64,000 nucleotides of DNA from Microtetraspora niveoalba (GCF_001570405.1 NZ_BBYM01000020.1:62001-126000); one strand, 5' to 3'; shown: positions 17,538 to 25,925, counted from the first letter of the stretch. Program-made: numbers and translations. The notes: a model not told the origin generated them from the sequence alone.

Positions 17538-17604
17538 CGCTTTCCCATCAGTCTGTACAGCCAGACCATAGTCTGACAAATCCCCTACGACAGCGGGAGT
17601 TTCG

Positions 17605-18411
17605 TCAGCGACGAACAGCGGCGAAACGGAGCCGGACGTAGTCGGCCACCCACCCGGACTCCCGTCTGAGCGCCGGGGCGGCCAGCTCGTTCACCCTGCG
17701 CAGGAGAGGTTCCACGAGCGCGGGCGGCACCCCGTCGAGAAGCGATCCGGCGAACATCCGCACCCAGTCGGCCGCGCCGCCCGGACACTCGTCCAGCGGG
17801 GTGGGGCGGTCGACGTACTCCAGGATGCGCACCGTGAAGCCGCCCTTCTCCAGCCGGACGGCGTACTCGGCGGGGGTGGGGAAGTACCACGGGAGCTCCG
17901 GCTCGCGCAGCCCGTGCTCACGCCAGGCGGTGCGCATCGCGGAGGTGAGCGTGGCGCAGTTGCCCGCGCCGCCCAGCTCGGCGACGAACCTGCCGCCGGG
18001 CCGCAGCGCCATCCGCACGCACGAGATCACGGCGTCGGGGTCGCGGCTCATCCAGTGCAGCGCCGCGTTCGAGAACACCGCGTCGTACGGCTGGGCCACG
18101 GTGAAGTCGTCACCGTATCCCACGGTGAAGTCGAGGCCGGGGTACTGGGCGATGGCCGTCTCGATCATTGCGGGGGAGCCGTCGATGCCCAGGACGCGCG
18201 CACCACGCTTGGCGATCTCCGCGGTGAGCACGCCGGTGCCGCAGCCGAGGTCGAGGACGCGCTCGCCCGGCTGCGGGTCGAGCAGCTCCACCAGCGGCAC
18301 TCCCTGGGCCGACACGTAGCCGAAGGAGCTGTCGTAGGCGCGAGCGTTCCACCGCGTGAGACTGGGGGTTTCGTATCGCAAGATCGGCTCGCATTCTCGT
18401 GTGGGACACAC
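17605..18411 (-). CDS. Class I SAM-dependent methyltransferase (trans-aconitate methyltransferase-like)
   Basis: A 268-residue protein with the SAM motif I VLDLGCGTGVLTAEIAKRG (residues ~51-69), an acidic post-I residue in VLGIDGSPAMIETA, and motif IV YDAVFSNAALHWMSRDPD. The LHWM phrase and overall order resemble Tam and related small-molecule O-methyltransferases. Family length is ~255-270. The start is a GTG giving MCPTRECEPI; a later start is possible. The substrate cannot be predicted from context, as neighbours are an unrelated helicase operon and a binding protein. Confidence 0.82.
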   Translation of the reverse strand: MCPTRECEPILRYETPSLTRWNARAYDSSFGYVSAQGVPLVELLDPQPGERVLDLGCGTGVLTAEIAKRGARVLGIDGSPAMIETAIAQYPGLDFTVGYGDDFTVAQPYDAVFSNAALHWMSRDPDAVISCVRMALRPGGRFVAELGGAGNCATLTSAMRTAWREHGLREPELPWYFPTPAEYAVRLEKGGFTVRILEYVDRPTPLDECPGGAADWVRMFAGSLLDGVPPALVEPLLRRVNELAAPALRRESGWVADYVRLRFAAVRR

Positions 18412-18441
18412 TTTACGGCTTCGCCGAACTCGCGACCGCTA

Positions 18442-19515
18442 TCATCCGATTTGCCGGGCCCAGTGCTTCTGAAGGTAGGTCTTCGCCTCGTCCTGCTCGG
18501 GAATCGTGAGCATCACCGGGGTCCCGACGGCCTTGGGCAGCTTGGCGGCGGCGGCCCGGTCGATCGTCCCGCGCATCTCCATGGCCTCCATCCGGACCGG
18601 CCGGGCGTACCCCCTGAGGTAGAGGTTCTGGCCGTCGTCGGAGAGCAGGAACTCCTGCCACAGGCGGGCGGCGGCCGGGTGCTGCGCCTTCCTGTTGATC
18701 GCCTGGACGTAGTAGGAGGCGAGCACCGCGTCGCGGGGGATCGTCACCAGCCAGGTCGCCTTGCCGTTCTGCGTGGTGGCCGCGGACCGGGCCAGGTTGA
18801 GGTAGTCCCAGTCGACCACCGCGGTGGCCTGCTCGGGAGCCGTGAGCGCGCCCGCCTTCTTGAGCCCGGCGAAGAAGCCGACCCCCCGGGCGGCGTCCGG
18901 CTTGCCCCTCCTGAGCGAGGTCGCCATGACGCCGTTGAACGCCGAGGCGGTGCGCAGCGGGTCGCCGGGCAGGGCCACCGTGACGCCCGGCCTGTTCAGC
19001 GCCGCGAAGGTCGGCGGCGCGGGCATCTTGCGCGGGTCGTACCCGATGGACATGTAACCGCCGTACGCGGCGTACCAGAGCCCCTTGCCCTCCTTGAGGT
19101 CGTCGGGGATGTCCTGCCAGCCGCCCACCTTGTACGGCGCGAACCGCTCGGCGTTGGCCACCGCAACGTCCAGGTTCAGGTCGAACACGTCCGGCGGGAT
19201 CTTCCCCGCCGCCTCGGCGATCTGCTGCTGGCTGCTCGCGTCGGGGCGCAGCTCGGTCACCTTGATGCCGTACTCCTCGGAGAACCGCTCGATGAGGTGG
19301 CCATAGTTGACCCACGTGTGCGGCAGGCCGATGACGGTGAGCCGGCCCTCCTTGCGGGCCGCGGCGACCAGGCCCTCCATGCCGCCGAAGCCGCTCAGGC
19401 CGTCGGCGTGCACGTTCGCGGGCGGGAGCTTCTTGGACTCCTGCTCGGCCGGGGCCGAGCAGGCGGCGACTGCCGAAAGAAGAAGGATCGCGGCGACGCT
19501 GGCACTCTTGGTCAC
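18442..19515 (-). CDS. Extracellular solute-binding lipoprotein (ABC importer type), orphan
   Basis: A 357-residue protein with a lipoprotein signal: MTKSASVAAILLLSAVAAC, lipobox VAAC with Cys19 as the acylation site. The mature part has the type 2 periplasmic-binding layout seen in Fe3+/putrescine/2-aminoethylphosphonate binding proteins: GRLTVIGLPHTWVNYGHLIERFSEEYGIKVTELRPDASSQQQIAEA, then DVFDLNLDVA and GLWYAAYGGYMSIGYD. No permease or ATPase gene is adjacent, so it either shares a transporter elsewhere or acts in sensing. Ligand unknown. Confidence 0.85.
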   Translation of the reverse strand: MTKSASVAAILLLSAVAACSAPAEQESKKLPPANVHADGLSGFGGMEGLVAAARKEGRLTVIGLPHTWVNYGHLIERFSEEYGIKVTELRPDASSQQQIAEAAGKIPPDVFDLNLDVAVANAERFAPYKVGGWQDIPDDLKEGKGLWYAAYGGYMSIGYDPRKMPAPPTFAALNRPGVTVALPGDPLRTASAFNGVMATSLRRGKPDAARGVGFFAGLKKAGALTAPEQATAVVDWDYLNLARSAATTQNGKATWLVTIPRDAVLASYYVQAINRKAQHPAAARLWQEFLLSDDGQNLYLRGYARPVRMEAMEMRGTIDRAAAAKLPKAVGTPVMLTIPEQDEAKTYLQKHWARQIG

Positions 19516-19684
19516 CCGCCGAATACTCTACGTGGCGCTCCCGGTGGTCGAGGAGGCACGCGCGGGATTTACCGACCTCGCGTGGGATTTACCGACCGCA
19601 CGGGTGATTCGCCGGTCATGCCGCCGTTGCCCCGGGCGCCCCGAATCCACCGGCCACGCGCCCGACGCGCCGGGGGCCCGGGAC

Positions 19685-19906
19685 TCACCGGGCGGGCACC
19701 ACGCGGGCCGCGACCAGGGTCTCCTCCGCGATCTCGACGAGCGTCCCGTCCCGCTTGCGCACGGCCAGCACGCCGTCCTTCCATGACTCCAACACGCCGA
19801 CGGCGTCGCGGAAGCCGCCGGGCGCCACGCGCCGCGTGGTCACCCGTTTCCCCGTGTCGGCGGGGGTTATCGCGACGACGAGCCGGGCTCCCTGACGAGG
19901 GGTCAC
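19685..19906 (-). CDS. Standalone small SH3-like protein upstream of fdxA
   Basis: A 73-residue protein from GTG 19906, preceded by GAGGGGG. The text TPRQGARLVVAITP...GVLESWKDGVLAVRKRDGTLVEIAEETLVAARVVP matches the short N-terminal beta-barrel of actinobacterial GNAT acetyltransferases usually found next to fdxA, as I remember them. Here the frame stops right after that domain and no acetyltransferase frame follows in 19516-19684. It is either a retained fragment or a free-standing form of the domain. It is divergent from fdxA with about 100 bp between starts. Confidence 0.65.
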   Translation of the reverse strand: MTPRQGARLVVAITPADTGKRVTTRRVAPGGFRDAVGVLESWKDGVLAVRKRDGTLVEIAEETLVAARVVPAR

Positions 19907-20006
19907 GCCGATTGTCCCCCTCCCGTTTCGGCTTGTGGGCGGGCACCGCAATACTAGGTCTGAACAACCCGCGGTCGAATCGTGCCTACTCAGAAGGAGC
20001 CCGAAG

Positions 20007-20333
20007 GTGACGTACGTCATCGCGCAGCCTTGTGTGGACGTCCTGGACAAGGCGTGCATCGAGGAGTGCCCCGTCGATTGCATCTATGAGGGCAACCGGA
20101 TGCTCTACATCCACCCCGACGAGTGCGTGGACTGCGGAGCCTGTGAGCCGGTCTGCCCCGTCGAGGCGATCTTCTACGAAGACGACCTTCCCGAGCAGTG
20201 GAAGGACTTCTACAAGGCCAACGTGGAGTTCTTCGAGGAGCTCGGCTCCCCGGGCGGCGCCTCCAAGGTCGGCAAGATCGAGAGGGACCACCCCGTCGTC
20301 GCCGCGCTCCCGCCGCAGGGCGAGGACCACTGA
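20007..20333 (+). CDS. fdxA: Ferredoxin, 7Fe-type (3Fe-4S/4Fe-4S)
   Basis: A 108-residue soluble electron carrier. The start is GTG 20007 with AAGGAG 8 bases upstream, giving MTYVIAQPCVDVLDKACIEECPVDCIYEG. The first cluster region has CxxxxxxxCxxxCP, where the mid-position Cys typical of a [4Fe-4S] site is lost in favour of a [3Fe-4S] site. The second is CVDCGACEPVCPVEAIF. The C-terminal extension FYKANVEFFEELGSPGGASKVG is standard for this family. It directly precedes dapC, as in mycobacteria and streptomycetes, and is followed by a hairpin terminator. Confidence 0.95.
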   Translation: MTYVIAQPCVDVLDKACIEECPVDCIYEGNRMLYIHPDECVDCGACEPVCPVEAIFYEDDLPEQWKDFYKANVEFFEELGSPGGASKVGKIERDHPVVAALPPQGEDH

Positions 20334-20345
20334 CCAGCGGGAACT

Positions 20346-20377
20346 CCGCCCATTGAGCGTTCAGGCTCGATGGGCGG
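20346..20377 (+). terminator. Hairpin terminator between fdxA and dapC
   Basis: Arms 20346-20358 and 20365-20377 (13 bp with one G-T pair, 6-nt loop) follow the fdxA stop by 12 bases and precede the dapC start by 24. Confidence 0.65.
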
Positions 20378-20401
20378 GTTCATGATGACTAGGGAGCACC
20401 T

Positions 20402-21481
20402 TTGATCTCGTTGCCGGACTTCCCATGGGATCGGCTCACGGCCTACAAGGAGAGGGCGGGGGCGCACCCTGACGGGATCGTCGACCTCTCGGTCGGCACT
20501 CCGGTCGATCCGGTGCCCCTGGTCGCGCAGAAGGCGCTCGCCGAGGCGGCCGACAGCCCCGGCTACCCGCTGACGTACGGCACCCCCCGGCTGCGTGAGG
20601 CGGCCGCGGGCTGGTTGGCACGCAGGCACGGGGTGCGTGTCGACGCGGCGGACATCCTGCCCACGATCGGTTCCAAGGAACTGGTGGCCTGGCTGCCCAC
20701 CCTCCTCGGCGTACGGCCCGGCGAGCGTGTGCTGTTCCCCGAGCTGGCCTACCCCACCTACGACGTCGGGGCGCGGCTGGCCGGGGCCACTCCGCACGCC
20801 TCGGACGGGCTGCTGGCGGTGGGGCCGGAGCGCGTCCCGCTCGTCTGGGTGAACTCGCCGTCGAACCCGACCGGTCGTGTGCTCCCGGCCGAGCATCTGC
20901 GCAAGGTCGTCACCTGGGCGCGCGAGCGCGGGGCCGTGGTCGCGTCCGACGAGTGCTACCTGGAGCTCGGCTGGGAGGAACAGCCGGTCTCGATCCTCCA
21001 CCCCGACGTCTGCGGCGGCTCCCACGAGGGCCTGCTCGCCGTCCACTCGCTCTCGAAGCGCTCCAACCTGGCCGGCTACCGCGCCGGCTTCGTCACCGGA
21101 GACCCGGCGCTGGTGCGGCGGCTGCTCGAGATGCGCAAGCACGCCGGCATGATCATGCCCGCTCCCGTCCAGGCCGCCATGGCCGCCGTGCTCGACGACG
21201 ACGCGCACGCCGACGAGCAGCGCGAGAGGTACGCCCGCCGCCGGGCCGTGCTGCGTCCCGCCCTCGAAGCCGCCGGGTGGCGGGTCGAGCACTCCACGGC
21301 CGGGCTGTACCTCTGGGCGACCGACGGCACCGGCTGCTGGGAGCAGGTCGAGGCCCTGGCCGCGCGCGGCATCCTGATCGCGCCCGGCGACTTCTACGGC
21401 GTGGCCGGCGCGAGCCACGTCCGCGTCGCCGTGACCGCCACCGATGAGCGGATAAATGCGGCTGTGCGGCGCCTCCAGTAG
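20402..21481 (+). CDS. dapC: Succinyldiaminopimelate transaminase (lysine/DAP pathway)
   Basis: A 359-residue fold-type I PLP aminotransferase that makes N-succinyl-LL-DAP in the cytoplasm. The start is TTG 20402 after a GGGAG site; no ATG/GTG fits the LPDFPWDRLTAYKERAGAHPDGIVDLSVGTP opening typical of actinobacterial DapC. The PLP lysine lies in HSLSKRSNLAGYRAGFVTGD, the aldimine-pocket Asp in VASDECYLELGWE and the substrate Arg in HVRVAVTATDERI near the C-terminus. It follows fdxA, the conserved actinobacterial order. The last base of its stop codon is part of the -10 region of the next gene. Confidence 0.93.
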   Translation: MISLPDFPWDRLTAYKERAGAHPDGIVDLSVGTPVDPVPLVAQKALAEAADSPGYPLTYGTPRLREAAAGWLARRHGVRVDAADILPTIGSKELVAWLPTLLGVRPGERVLFPELAYPTYDVGARLAGATPHASDGLLAVGPERVPLVWVNSPSNPTGRVLPAEHLRKVVTWARERGAVVASDECYLELGWEEQPVSILHPDVCGGSHEGLLAVHSLSKRSNLAGYRAGFVTGDPALVRRLLEMRKHAGMIMPAPVQAAMAAVLDDDAHADEQRERYARRRAVLRPALEAAGWRVEHSTAGLYLWATDGTGCWEQVEALAARGILIAPGDFYGVAGASHVRVAVTATDERINAAVRRLQ

Positions 21482-21492
21482 GATCGCCCGGC

Positions 21493-22134
21493 ATGACGGC
21501 AGCGGTGGTGCTCATCCTGAGCGTCGCGACGCTCCTGGTCGTGCTGGGCGCCGTCCTCGCCGCCGTACGGTCGGGCCGTTCCCGGCCGCGCTCGGGGCGC
21601 GGGAAGGCGGGCCCGGGGAGACCGGGCGCCGCGGATCCGGCCGCCGCGCCCGAATACTTCGACCCTCGCACGATCAAGGTCGGCGACACCGTCCTCTGCG
21701 CCGGTGTGCGGTTCAGCGCCATCGGAGCGCTCCATCTGTCCCGGCAGGGCGAGGGACGCACCGAGTATCTCCTCGACGACGGCAACCGGCGCTACCAGTG
21801 GTTGTCGGTCGAGGAGCGCAGGGAGCAGGGCGCCGACGGAGCGGGGCTACTGGAGGTGCTGCTGTGGACCACCGTCCCGACCGAGGGCATGGTCCCGGCC
21901 AAGAGCACGCTCATGATGGACGGCGTCGAGTTCTCGCCCGTCAAACGCGACACCGTGGCGTTCCGCGCCGAGGGCACCACCGGCCTGCCCGACCGCGGTC
22001 TGCTGGACTACGCCCTCTACCACGGGAACGACGGGCGGCTGCTGGCCTTCCGGCGGCCCCAGGGCGGCGGCTGGGCGGCCGCCTACGCGCATCCGCTGCC
22101 GCCGGGCTCGATCCGCGTGGAGCGGCGTTCGTGA
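21493..22134 (+). CDS. DUF4178 domain membrane-anchored protein
   Basis: A 213-residue protein with an N-terminal membrane anchor (VVLILSVATLLVVLGAVLAAV) followed by an Arg/Gly/Ala-rich linker. The soluble DUF4178-like domain follows (IKVGDTVLCAGVRFSAIGALHLSRQGEGRTEYLLDDGNRRYQWLSVE), with its beta-rich second half (DRGLLDYALYHGNDGRLLAFRRP). Function unknown. The ATG is 8 nt after TAGGAT, whose first three bases are the dapC stop codon. It is followed after 10 nt by the lysozyme-like gene, so the pair is probably one operon. Confidence 0.82.
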   Translation: MTAAVVLILSVATLLVVLGAVLAAVRSGRSRPRSGRGKAGPGRPGAADPAAAPEYFDPRTIKVGDTVLCAGVRFSAIGALHLSRQGEGRTEYLLDDGNRRYQWLSVEERREQGADGAGLLEVLLWTTVPTEGMVPAKSTLMMDGVEFSPVKRDTVAFRAEGTTGLPDRGLLDYALYHGNDGRLLAFRRPQGGGWAAAYAHPLPPGSIRVERRS

Positions 22135-22144
22135 GGTCCGCCAC

Positions 22145-22951
22145 GTGACCGGACGTGTCCCACGTACGGCGCTGGCCATCGTGGCCATCGTCGTCGTCCT
22201 CGGGGCGGGGATCTTCTTCGGGGCGTACTACCTGCTCGAACGGGCCAAGCCGTTCGCGCTGGGCGAGCACTGCAAGATCACCACCTCCGCCGGCACGCTC
22301 GACCTGGACATCGAGCAGTCGGAGATCGCGGCCACCATCGCCGCCGTCGCCGCGCGGCGCGGCCTGCCCGAGCGCGCCCTGCAGATCGCGTACGTGACCG
22401 CGATCCAGGAGTCCAAGCTCACGAACCTGCCGTACGGCGACCGCGACTCGGTGGGCGTCTTCCAGCAGCGGCCCTCGCAGGGCTGGGGCACCTCCGCCCA
22501 GCTCCAGGACCCCGTGTACGCGACCAGGAAGTTCTTCGTCGCGCTCGAGAAGGTCAAGGGCTACCGCGGGATGCCGCTGCACGAGGCGGCCCAGGAGGTG
22601 CAACGCTCCGCCGACGGCTCCGCGTACGCCCAGCACGAGATGCAGGCGAAGATCCTGGCCGGGGCGTTCTCCGGCCGTGTCCCCAAGGCGGTGCACTGCT
22701 GGTTCCCGCTGTCCGAGAAGCCGGTCGAGCCCCGCGCCCAGGCGGCCCGCAAGCAGCTCCTGCGCGAGCTGGGCGACGACTCTCCGACGAAGCGCGCCTG
22801 GCAGGTCGCCGCGTGGTACGTCACGCACGCCCAGCGGTACGGCCTGCGCGAGATCCGCTACGACGGGGTGTCGTGGACGGCGGCGGACGGTCACGACGGC
22901 TGGGTGCCCTCCGACGCGGCGACCGGGGCGGGAAAGGTCCGCGTGCTCTGA
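22145..22951 (+). CDS. Membrane-anchored lysozyme-like protein
   Basis: A 268-residue protein starting at GTG. One N-terminal membrane helix (ALAIVAIVVVLGAGIFFGAYYLL) exports a domain in which LPERALQIAYVTAIQESKLTNLPYGDRDSVGVFQQRPSQGWG (residues ~75-120) resembles the ES...GxxQ core of SLT-type lytic transglycosylases. A Glu (AIQES) is in the catalytic position. HCWFPL and the C-terminal WQVAAWYVTHAQRYGLREIRYDGVSW are characteristic of this actinobacterial family, which databases often label as a heavy metal transporter without basis. A cell-wall role is inference. Confidence 0.8.
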   Translation: MTGRVPRTALAIVAIVVVLGAGIFFGAYYLLERAKPFALGEHCKITTSAGTLDLDIEQSEIAATIAAVAARRGLPERALQIAYVTAIQESKLTNLPYGDRDSVGVFQQRPSQGWGTSAQLQDPVYATRKFFVALEKVKGYRGMPLHEAAQEVQRSADGSAYAQHEMQAKILAGAFSGRVPKAVHCWFPLSEKPVEPRAQAARKQLLRELGDDSPTKRAWQVAAWYVTHAQRYGLREIRYDGVSWTAADGHDGWVPSDAATGAGKVRVL

Positions 22952-22970
22952 GGGATTAGGCTCGGTGGCC

Positions 22971-24029
22971 ATGCGGGCGGACCTTGACCTGAGCACGGAC
23001 GTGGGCGCGCTGACGGCGCGACTGGTGGACATCGAGTCGGTCAGCGGCGACGAGAAGGCGATCGTCGACGCGATCGAGGAGGCGCTGCGCCCCCTGCGGC
23101 ACCTGACCGTGGACAGGGACGGCGAGGCCCTCGTGGCGCGTACGGCCCTCGGCAGGGACGAGCGGGTGGTGATCGCCGGGCACATCGACACCGTGCCGGT
23201 GGCGGGCAACCTGCCCGCGCGCGTGGAGGGCGACCTCATCCACGGGTGCGGCACCTCCGACATGAAGTGCGCCGTCGCCGTCATGCTCAAGCTGTGCCTG
23301 ATCGAGACGCCCAACCGCGATCTGACGTTCGTGTTCTACGACTGCGAGGAGATCGAGGCCGAGCGCAGCGGTCTGCTCCGGCTGACCCGCAACCACCCGG
23401 AATGGCTGGCCGGCGACTTCGCGGTGCTGATGGAGCCCACCCACGGCCTGATCGAGGGCGGCTGCCAGGGCACGCTGCGGGCCGAGATCACGACGCGCGG
23501 GGTGCGCGCGCACAGCGCCAGGTCGTGGCAGGGCAGCAACGCCGTCCACGCCGCCGCGTCGATCCTCGACACGCTCAACGCGTACGAGCCGAGGCGGCCG
23601 GTCGTCGAGGGACTGGAATATCGCGAGGGCCTCAACGCGGTGGCGATCCGCGGCGGGGTGGCGGGCAACGTGATCCCCGACGAGTGCGTGGTGACGGTCA
23701 ACTACCGCTTCGCCCCCGACCTCTCCCTCGATCAGGCGAAGGACCACGTCCGCGAGGTCTTCGCCGGCCTCGAGGTGCGGTTCACCGACGCCGCGCCCGC
23801 CGCCCGGCCGGGGCTGACCCACCCGGTGGCCGCCCGCTTCGCCGAGGCCGTCGGCGGCGTCCCCCGGGCCAAGTACGGCTGGACCGACGTCGCCCGCTTC
23901 TCCGCGCTCGGCATCCCGGCCGTCAACTACGGCCCCGGCGACCCGAACGTCGCGCACCGGCGGGACGAGTACGCCGAGCTGTCCAAGATCTTCGACTGCG
24001 AGCGCCGGATGACCGCCTGGCTGGCCTGA
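22971..24029 (+). CDS. dapE: Succinyl-diaminopimelate desuccinylase
   Basis: A 352-residue M20-family zinc hydrolase that produces LL-DAP. Metal motifs: VVIAGHIDTVPVAG (His/Asp), IHGCGTSDMKCAVAV (bridging Asp), FYDCEEIEAERSGL (catalytic Glu pair), LMEPTHGLIEGGCQG, and the last His in DPNVAHRRDEYAE. The dimerisation domain runs about 170-280. The ATG at 22971 is 8 nt from TAGGCT; GTG 22965 is an alternative start. The pathway partner dapC is 1.5 kb upstream, so two late DAP steps are clustered. Confidence 0.94.
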   Translation: MRADLDLSTDVGALTARLVDIESVSGDEKAIVDAIEEALRPLRHLTVDRDGEALVARTALGRDERVVIAGHIDTVPVAGNLPARVEGDLIHGCGTSDMKCAVAVMLKLCLIETPNRDLTFVFYDCEEIEAERSGLLRLTRNHPEWLAGDFAVLMEPTHGLIEGGCQGTLRAEITTRGVRAHSARSWQGSNAVHAAASILDTLNAYEPRRPVVEGLEYREGLNAVAIRGGVAGNVIPDECVVTVNYRFAPDLSLDQAKDHVREVFAGLEVRFTDAAPAARPGLTHPVAARFAEAVGGVPRAKYGWTDVARFSALGIPAVNYGPGDPNVAHRRDEYAELSKIFDCERRMTAWLA

Positions 24030-24055
24030 GCCCGCCGTACGGGCGGTACCGCGTC

Positions 24056-24095
24056 GATCAGCTCCGGGCCGATCAGCTCCGGGCCGATCAGGGCC
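24056..24095. repeat. Short 15-bp tandem repeat downstream of dapE
   Basis: A 15-bp unit beginning GATCAGCTCC occurs at 24056-24070 and 24071-24085, with a shortened third copy at 24086-24095. It lies in the dapE 3' UTR, just before a terminator. Confidence 0.7.
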
Positions 24096-24113
24096 GATCC
24101 GCTCCGAAATGAA

Positions 24114-24159
24114 GAAAGTGGCTTTCCTCGCCGGCCATTTGGCGGGGAAAGCCACTTTC
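24114..24159 (+). terminator. Strong hairpin terminator after dapE
   Basis: A near-perfect 19-bp inverted repeat (arms 24114-24132 and 24141-24159, loop 8 nt) includes AAAGTGGCTTTCC on the left arm. It separates the dapE unit from the LOG genes. Confidence 0.85.
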
Positions 24160-24257
24160 ATCCCGAGCAGCACCCTCGCCTGTTAGACGTGAGGCGGCTG
24201 AATCCCGGTTCCGCGATTTTTCAAGATTGTTTTGACGTAGGGACTAGCGTGATCGGC

Positions 24258-25055
24258 ATGACTACGATCCGCAGGGAACGCCGCCAGGGCCCCTCCGTCC
24301 TCCGCGGCAGCATGGTGACCGAATCCACTCACGACCAGCGGCTTCTCGACCGCAGGGGGCCGACGGACTGGCTCCACATGGACCCCTGGAGAGTGCTGCG
24401 CATCCAGTCGGAGTTCGTCGAGGGATTCGGGGCGCTGGCCGAGCTGCCGCCGGCCGTGACCGTGTTCGGCTCGGCCCGCACCGGCCGCGAATCCAAGGAA
24501 TACGAGATGGGCGTCCGGCTCGGGCGCGCGCTCGCCGAAGCCGGTTTCGCGGTGATCACCGGGGGCGGTCCCGGTGTGATGGAGGCGGCCAACAAGGGCG
24601 CGCTGGAAAGCGGCGGGGTGTCGGTGGGGCTCGGCATCGAGCTCCCCCACGAGCAGAGCATGAACGAGTACGTCGATCTCGGCGTCGAGTTCCGGTACTT
24701 CTTCGTGCGCAAGACGATGTTCGTCAAGTACTCGTCCGGGTTCGTGACGCTTCCCGGCGGGTTCGGCACGCTCGACGAGCTCTTCGAGGCGCTCACCCTG
24801 GTCCAGACCCGCAAGGTCACGTCGTTCCCCGTGGTCCTGATGGGCACCGAGTTCTGGACGCCGCTGATCGACTGGATCCGCACCACGCTCGTCGCGTCCG
24901 GCAAGGTCTCTCCGCAGGACGTGGAGCTGATCCGGCTCACGGACGACGCCGAGGAGGCCGTGGACATCATCGTGGCCGCCGACCGGCAGCAGCAGGCGAG
25001 CACGGCACGCAGGGAGGAGGCAGCGCGCCGCCACACGGTCGCCGACGCCCAGTAG
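24258..25055 (+). CDS. LOG-family (TIGR00730) nucleotide phosphoribohydrolase-like protein 1
   Basis: A 265-residue Rossmann protein with the LOG signature pair: a GGGPGVMEAANKGA nucleotide loop and the catalytic PGGFGTLDELFEALT (residues ~175-190). LOG enzymes release adenine/cytokinin bases from nucleoside 5'-monophosphates. The N-terminal ~55 residues are a basic extension (MTTIRRERRQGPSVLRGSMV) not needed for the fold. The ATG is 7 nt after TAGCGT. It is the first of two tandem LOG paralogues; M. tuberculosis Rv1205 occupies this position after dapE. Confidence 0.88.
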   Translation: MTTIRRERRQGPSVLRGSMVTESTHDQRLLDRRGPTDWLHMDPWRVLRIQSEFVEGFGALAELPPAVTVFGSARTGRESKEYEMGVRLGRALAEAGFAVITGGGPGVMEAANKGALESGGVSVGLGIELPHEQSMNEYVDLGVEFRYFFVRKTMFVKYSSGFVTLPGGFGTLDELFEALTLVQTRKVTSFPVVLMGTEFWTPLIDWIRTTLVASGKVSPQDVELIRLTDDAEEAVDIIVAADRQQQASTARREEAARRHTVADAQ

Positions 25056-25076
25056 CCGAGCTTCTAAGGTGGAGCG

Positions 25077-25664
25077 ATGTTCATCTGCGTGTTCTGTTCC
25101 TCCAGCCAGAAGATCGATCCCAAATACGTCGACCTCGCGACCGAGGTCGGCGCCGAGATCGCCAAGCGCGGTCACGGGCTGGTCAGCGGAGGTGCCGTCG
25201 TCTCCTGCATGGGCGCCGTCGCGCGGGCGACGCGACGGGGCGGCGGGCGCACCATCGGTGTGATCCCCCAGGTGCTCGTGGACATCGAGATCGCCGACAC
25301 GGAGTCGGACGAGCTGGTCGTCACCGACGACATGCGCCAGCGCAAGGGCCTCATGGACGCGAGGTCGGACGCCTTCCTGGTCCTTCCCGGAGGCATCGGC
25401 ACGCTGGAGGAGCTCTTCGAGATCTGGACCTCCCGCGTGCTCGGCATGCACGAGAAGCCGCTGGTCATCCTCGACCCGTGGGGGCTCTACACCCCGCTGC
25501 GCGAGCTGGTCGAGGGCATGTACGACCAGGGCTTCACCCGGCCAGGGGTCTTCGACGCCATCTCCTGGACGGCCGACCTCCAGGAGGCGTTCGACCTCCT
25601 GGAGAAGCCGGGTCTCGAACTGCGGCCCACCCCCGAGGAGCTAGGCGAGGCCACGCCGAGTTAG
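25077..25664 (+). CDS. LOG-family (TIGR00730) nucleotide phosphoribohydrolase-like protein 2
   Basis: A 195-residue compact LOG protein: MFICVFCSSSQKIDPKY start, GLVSGGAVVSCMGAVARA loop, and catalytic PGGIGTLEELFEIWTSRVLGMHEKPLVIL. It is close to the length of characterised LOG enzymes and lacks the N-terminal extension of its upstream paralogue. In the first loop GGxxGxMG is changed to GGAVVSCMG. The start is 6 nt after TAAGGT with GGAG between, so it could be leaderless or SD-led. Its 3' end overlaps the convergent DHPS-like remnant by 24 nt. Confidence 0.9.
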   Translation: MFICVFCSSSQKIDPKYVDLATEVGAEIAKRGHGLVSGGAVVSCMGAVARATRRGGGRTIGVIPQVLVDIEIADTESDELVVTDDMRQRKGLMDARSDAFLVLPGGIGTLEELFEIWTSRVLGMHEKPLVILDPWGLYTPLRELVEGMYDQGFTRPGVFDAISWTADLQEAFDLLEKPGLELRPTPEELGEATPS

Positions 25665-25925
25665 CGCGGGCGGCCGCCGGCCGGCCAGGCACTCGGTCAT
25701 CTCCACCGCGAGCCGTACGTCCCGGGCGGTCTCGGGGGTGGCGCGGAACACCCGCGCCCCGGCCCAGGCGAAGACGGCCGCCGTGGCGACCGCCTCCGTG
25801 GCGTCCTCAGGCAGCGTCACGGCGACCGTACGGCCGGCCCGGACGAGGTCGGACACCTCCGTCACGGACCGGGCCGTCGCCCATCCCGGGTCGATCGCGT
25901 CATCGGGGCCGAGTACCACCGTCAT
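25641..25925 (-). CDS. Short dihydropteroate synthase C-terminal-like protein
   Basis: A 94-residue protein. Its second half (AWAGARVFRATPETARDVRLAVEMTECLAGRRPPALTRRGL) closely follows the last strand and helix of DHPS (GARVFRVHDVxxTRQALDM...GTRPPARTxRG). The rest of the TIM barrel and all pterin/pABA residues are absent, so it cannot be a functional DHPS. It sits where folP2 stands in M. tuberculosis (between the LOG gene and the DivIVA-like gene), but on the opposite strand. It overlaps the LOG gene end by 24 nt. A decayed or re-purposed folP fragment is the best inference. Confidence 0.6.
   Translation of the reverse strand: MTVVLGPDDAIDPGWATARSVTEVSDLVRAGRTVAVTLPEDATEAVATAAVFAWAGARVFRATPETARDVRLAVEMTECLAGRRPPALTRRGLA

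Noticed and set aside
15172-17571. Plus-strand 799-codon frame opposite paralogue B, rich in Ala/Ser/Gly
   Set aside because: It mirrors the repeat-rich linker of paralogue B; the real gene has a paralogue and conserved ends, whereas this frame has none.
22145-22951. Heavy metal transporter label for the lysozyme-like gene
   Set aside because: There is only one membrane helix and no metal-binding motif; the ES...GVFQQRPSQGWG text fits a transglycosylase-like domain better.
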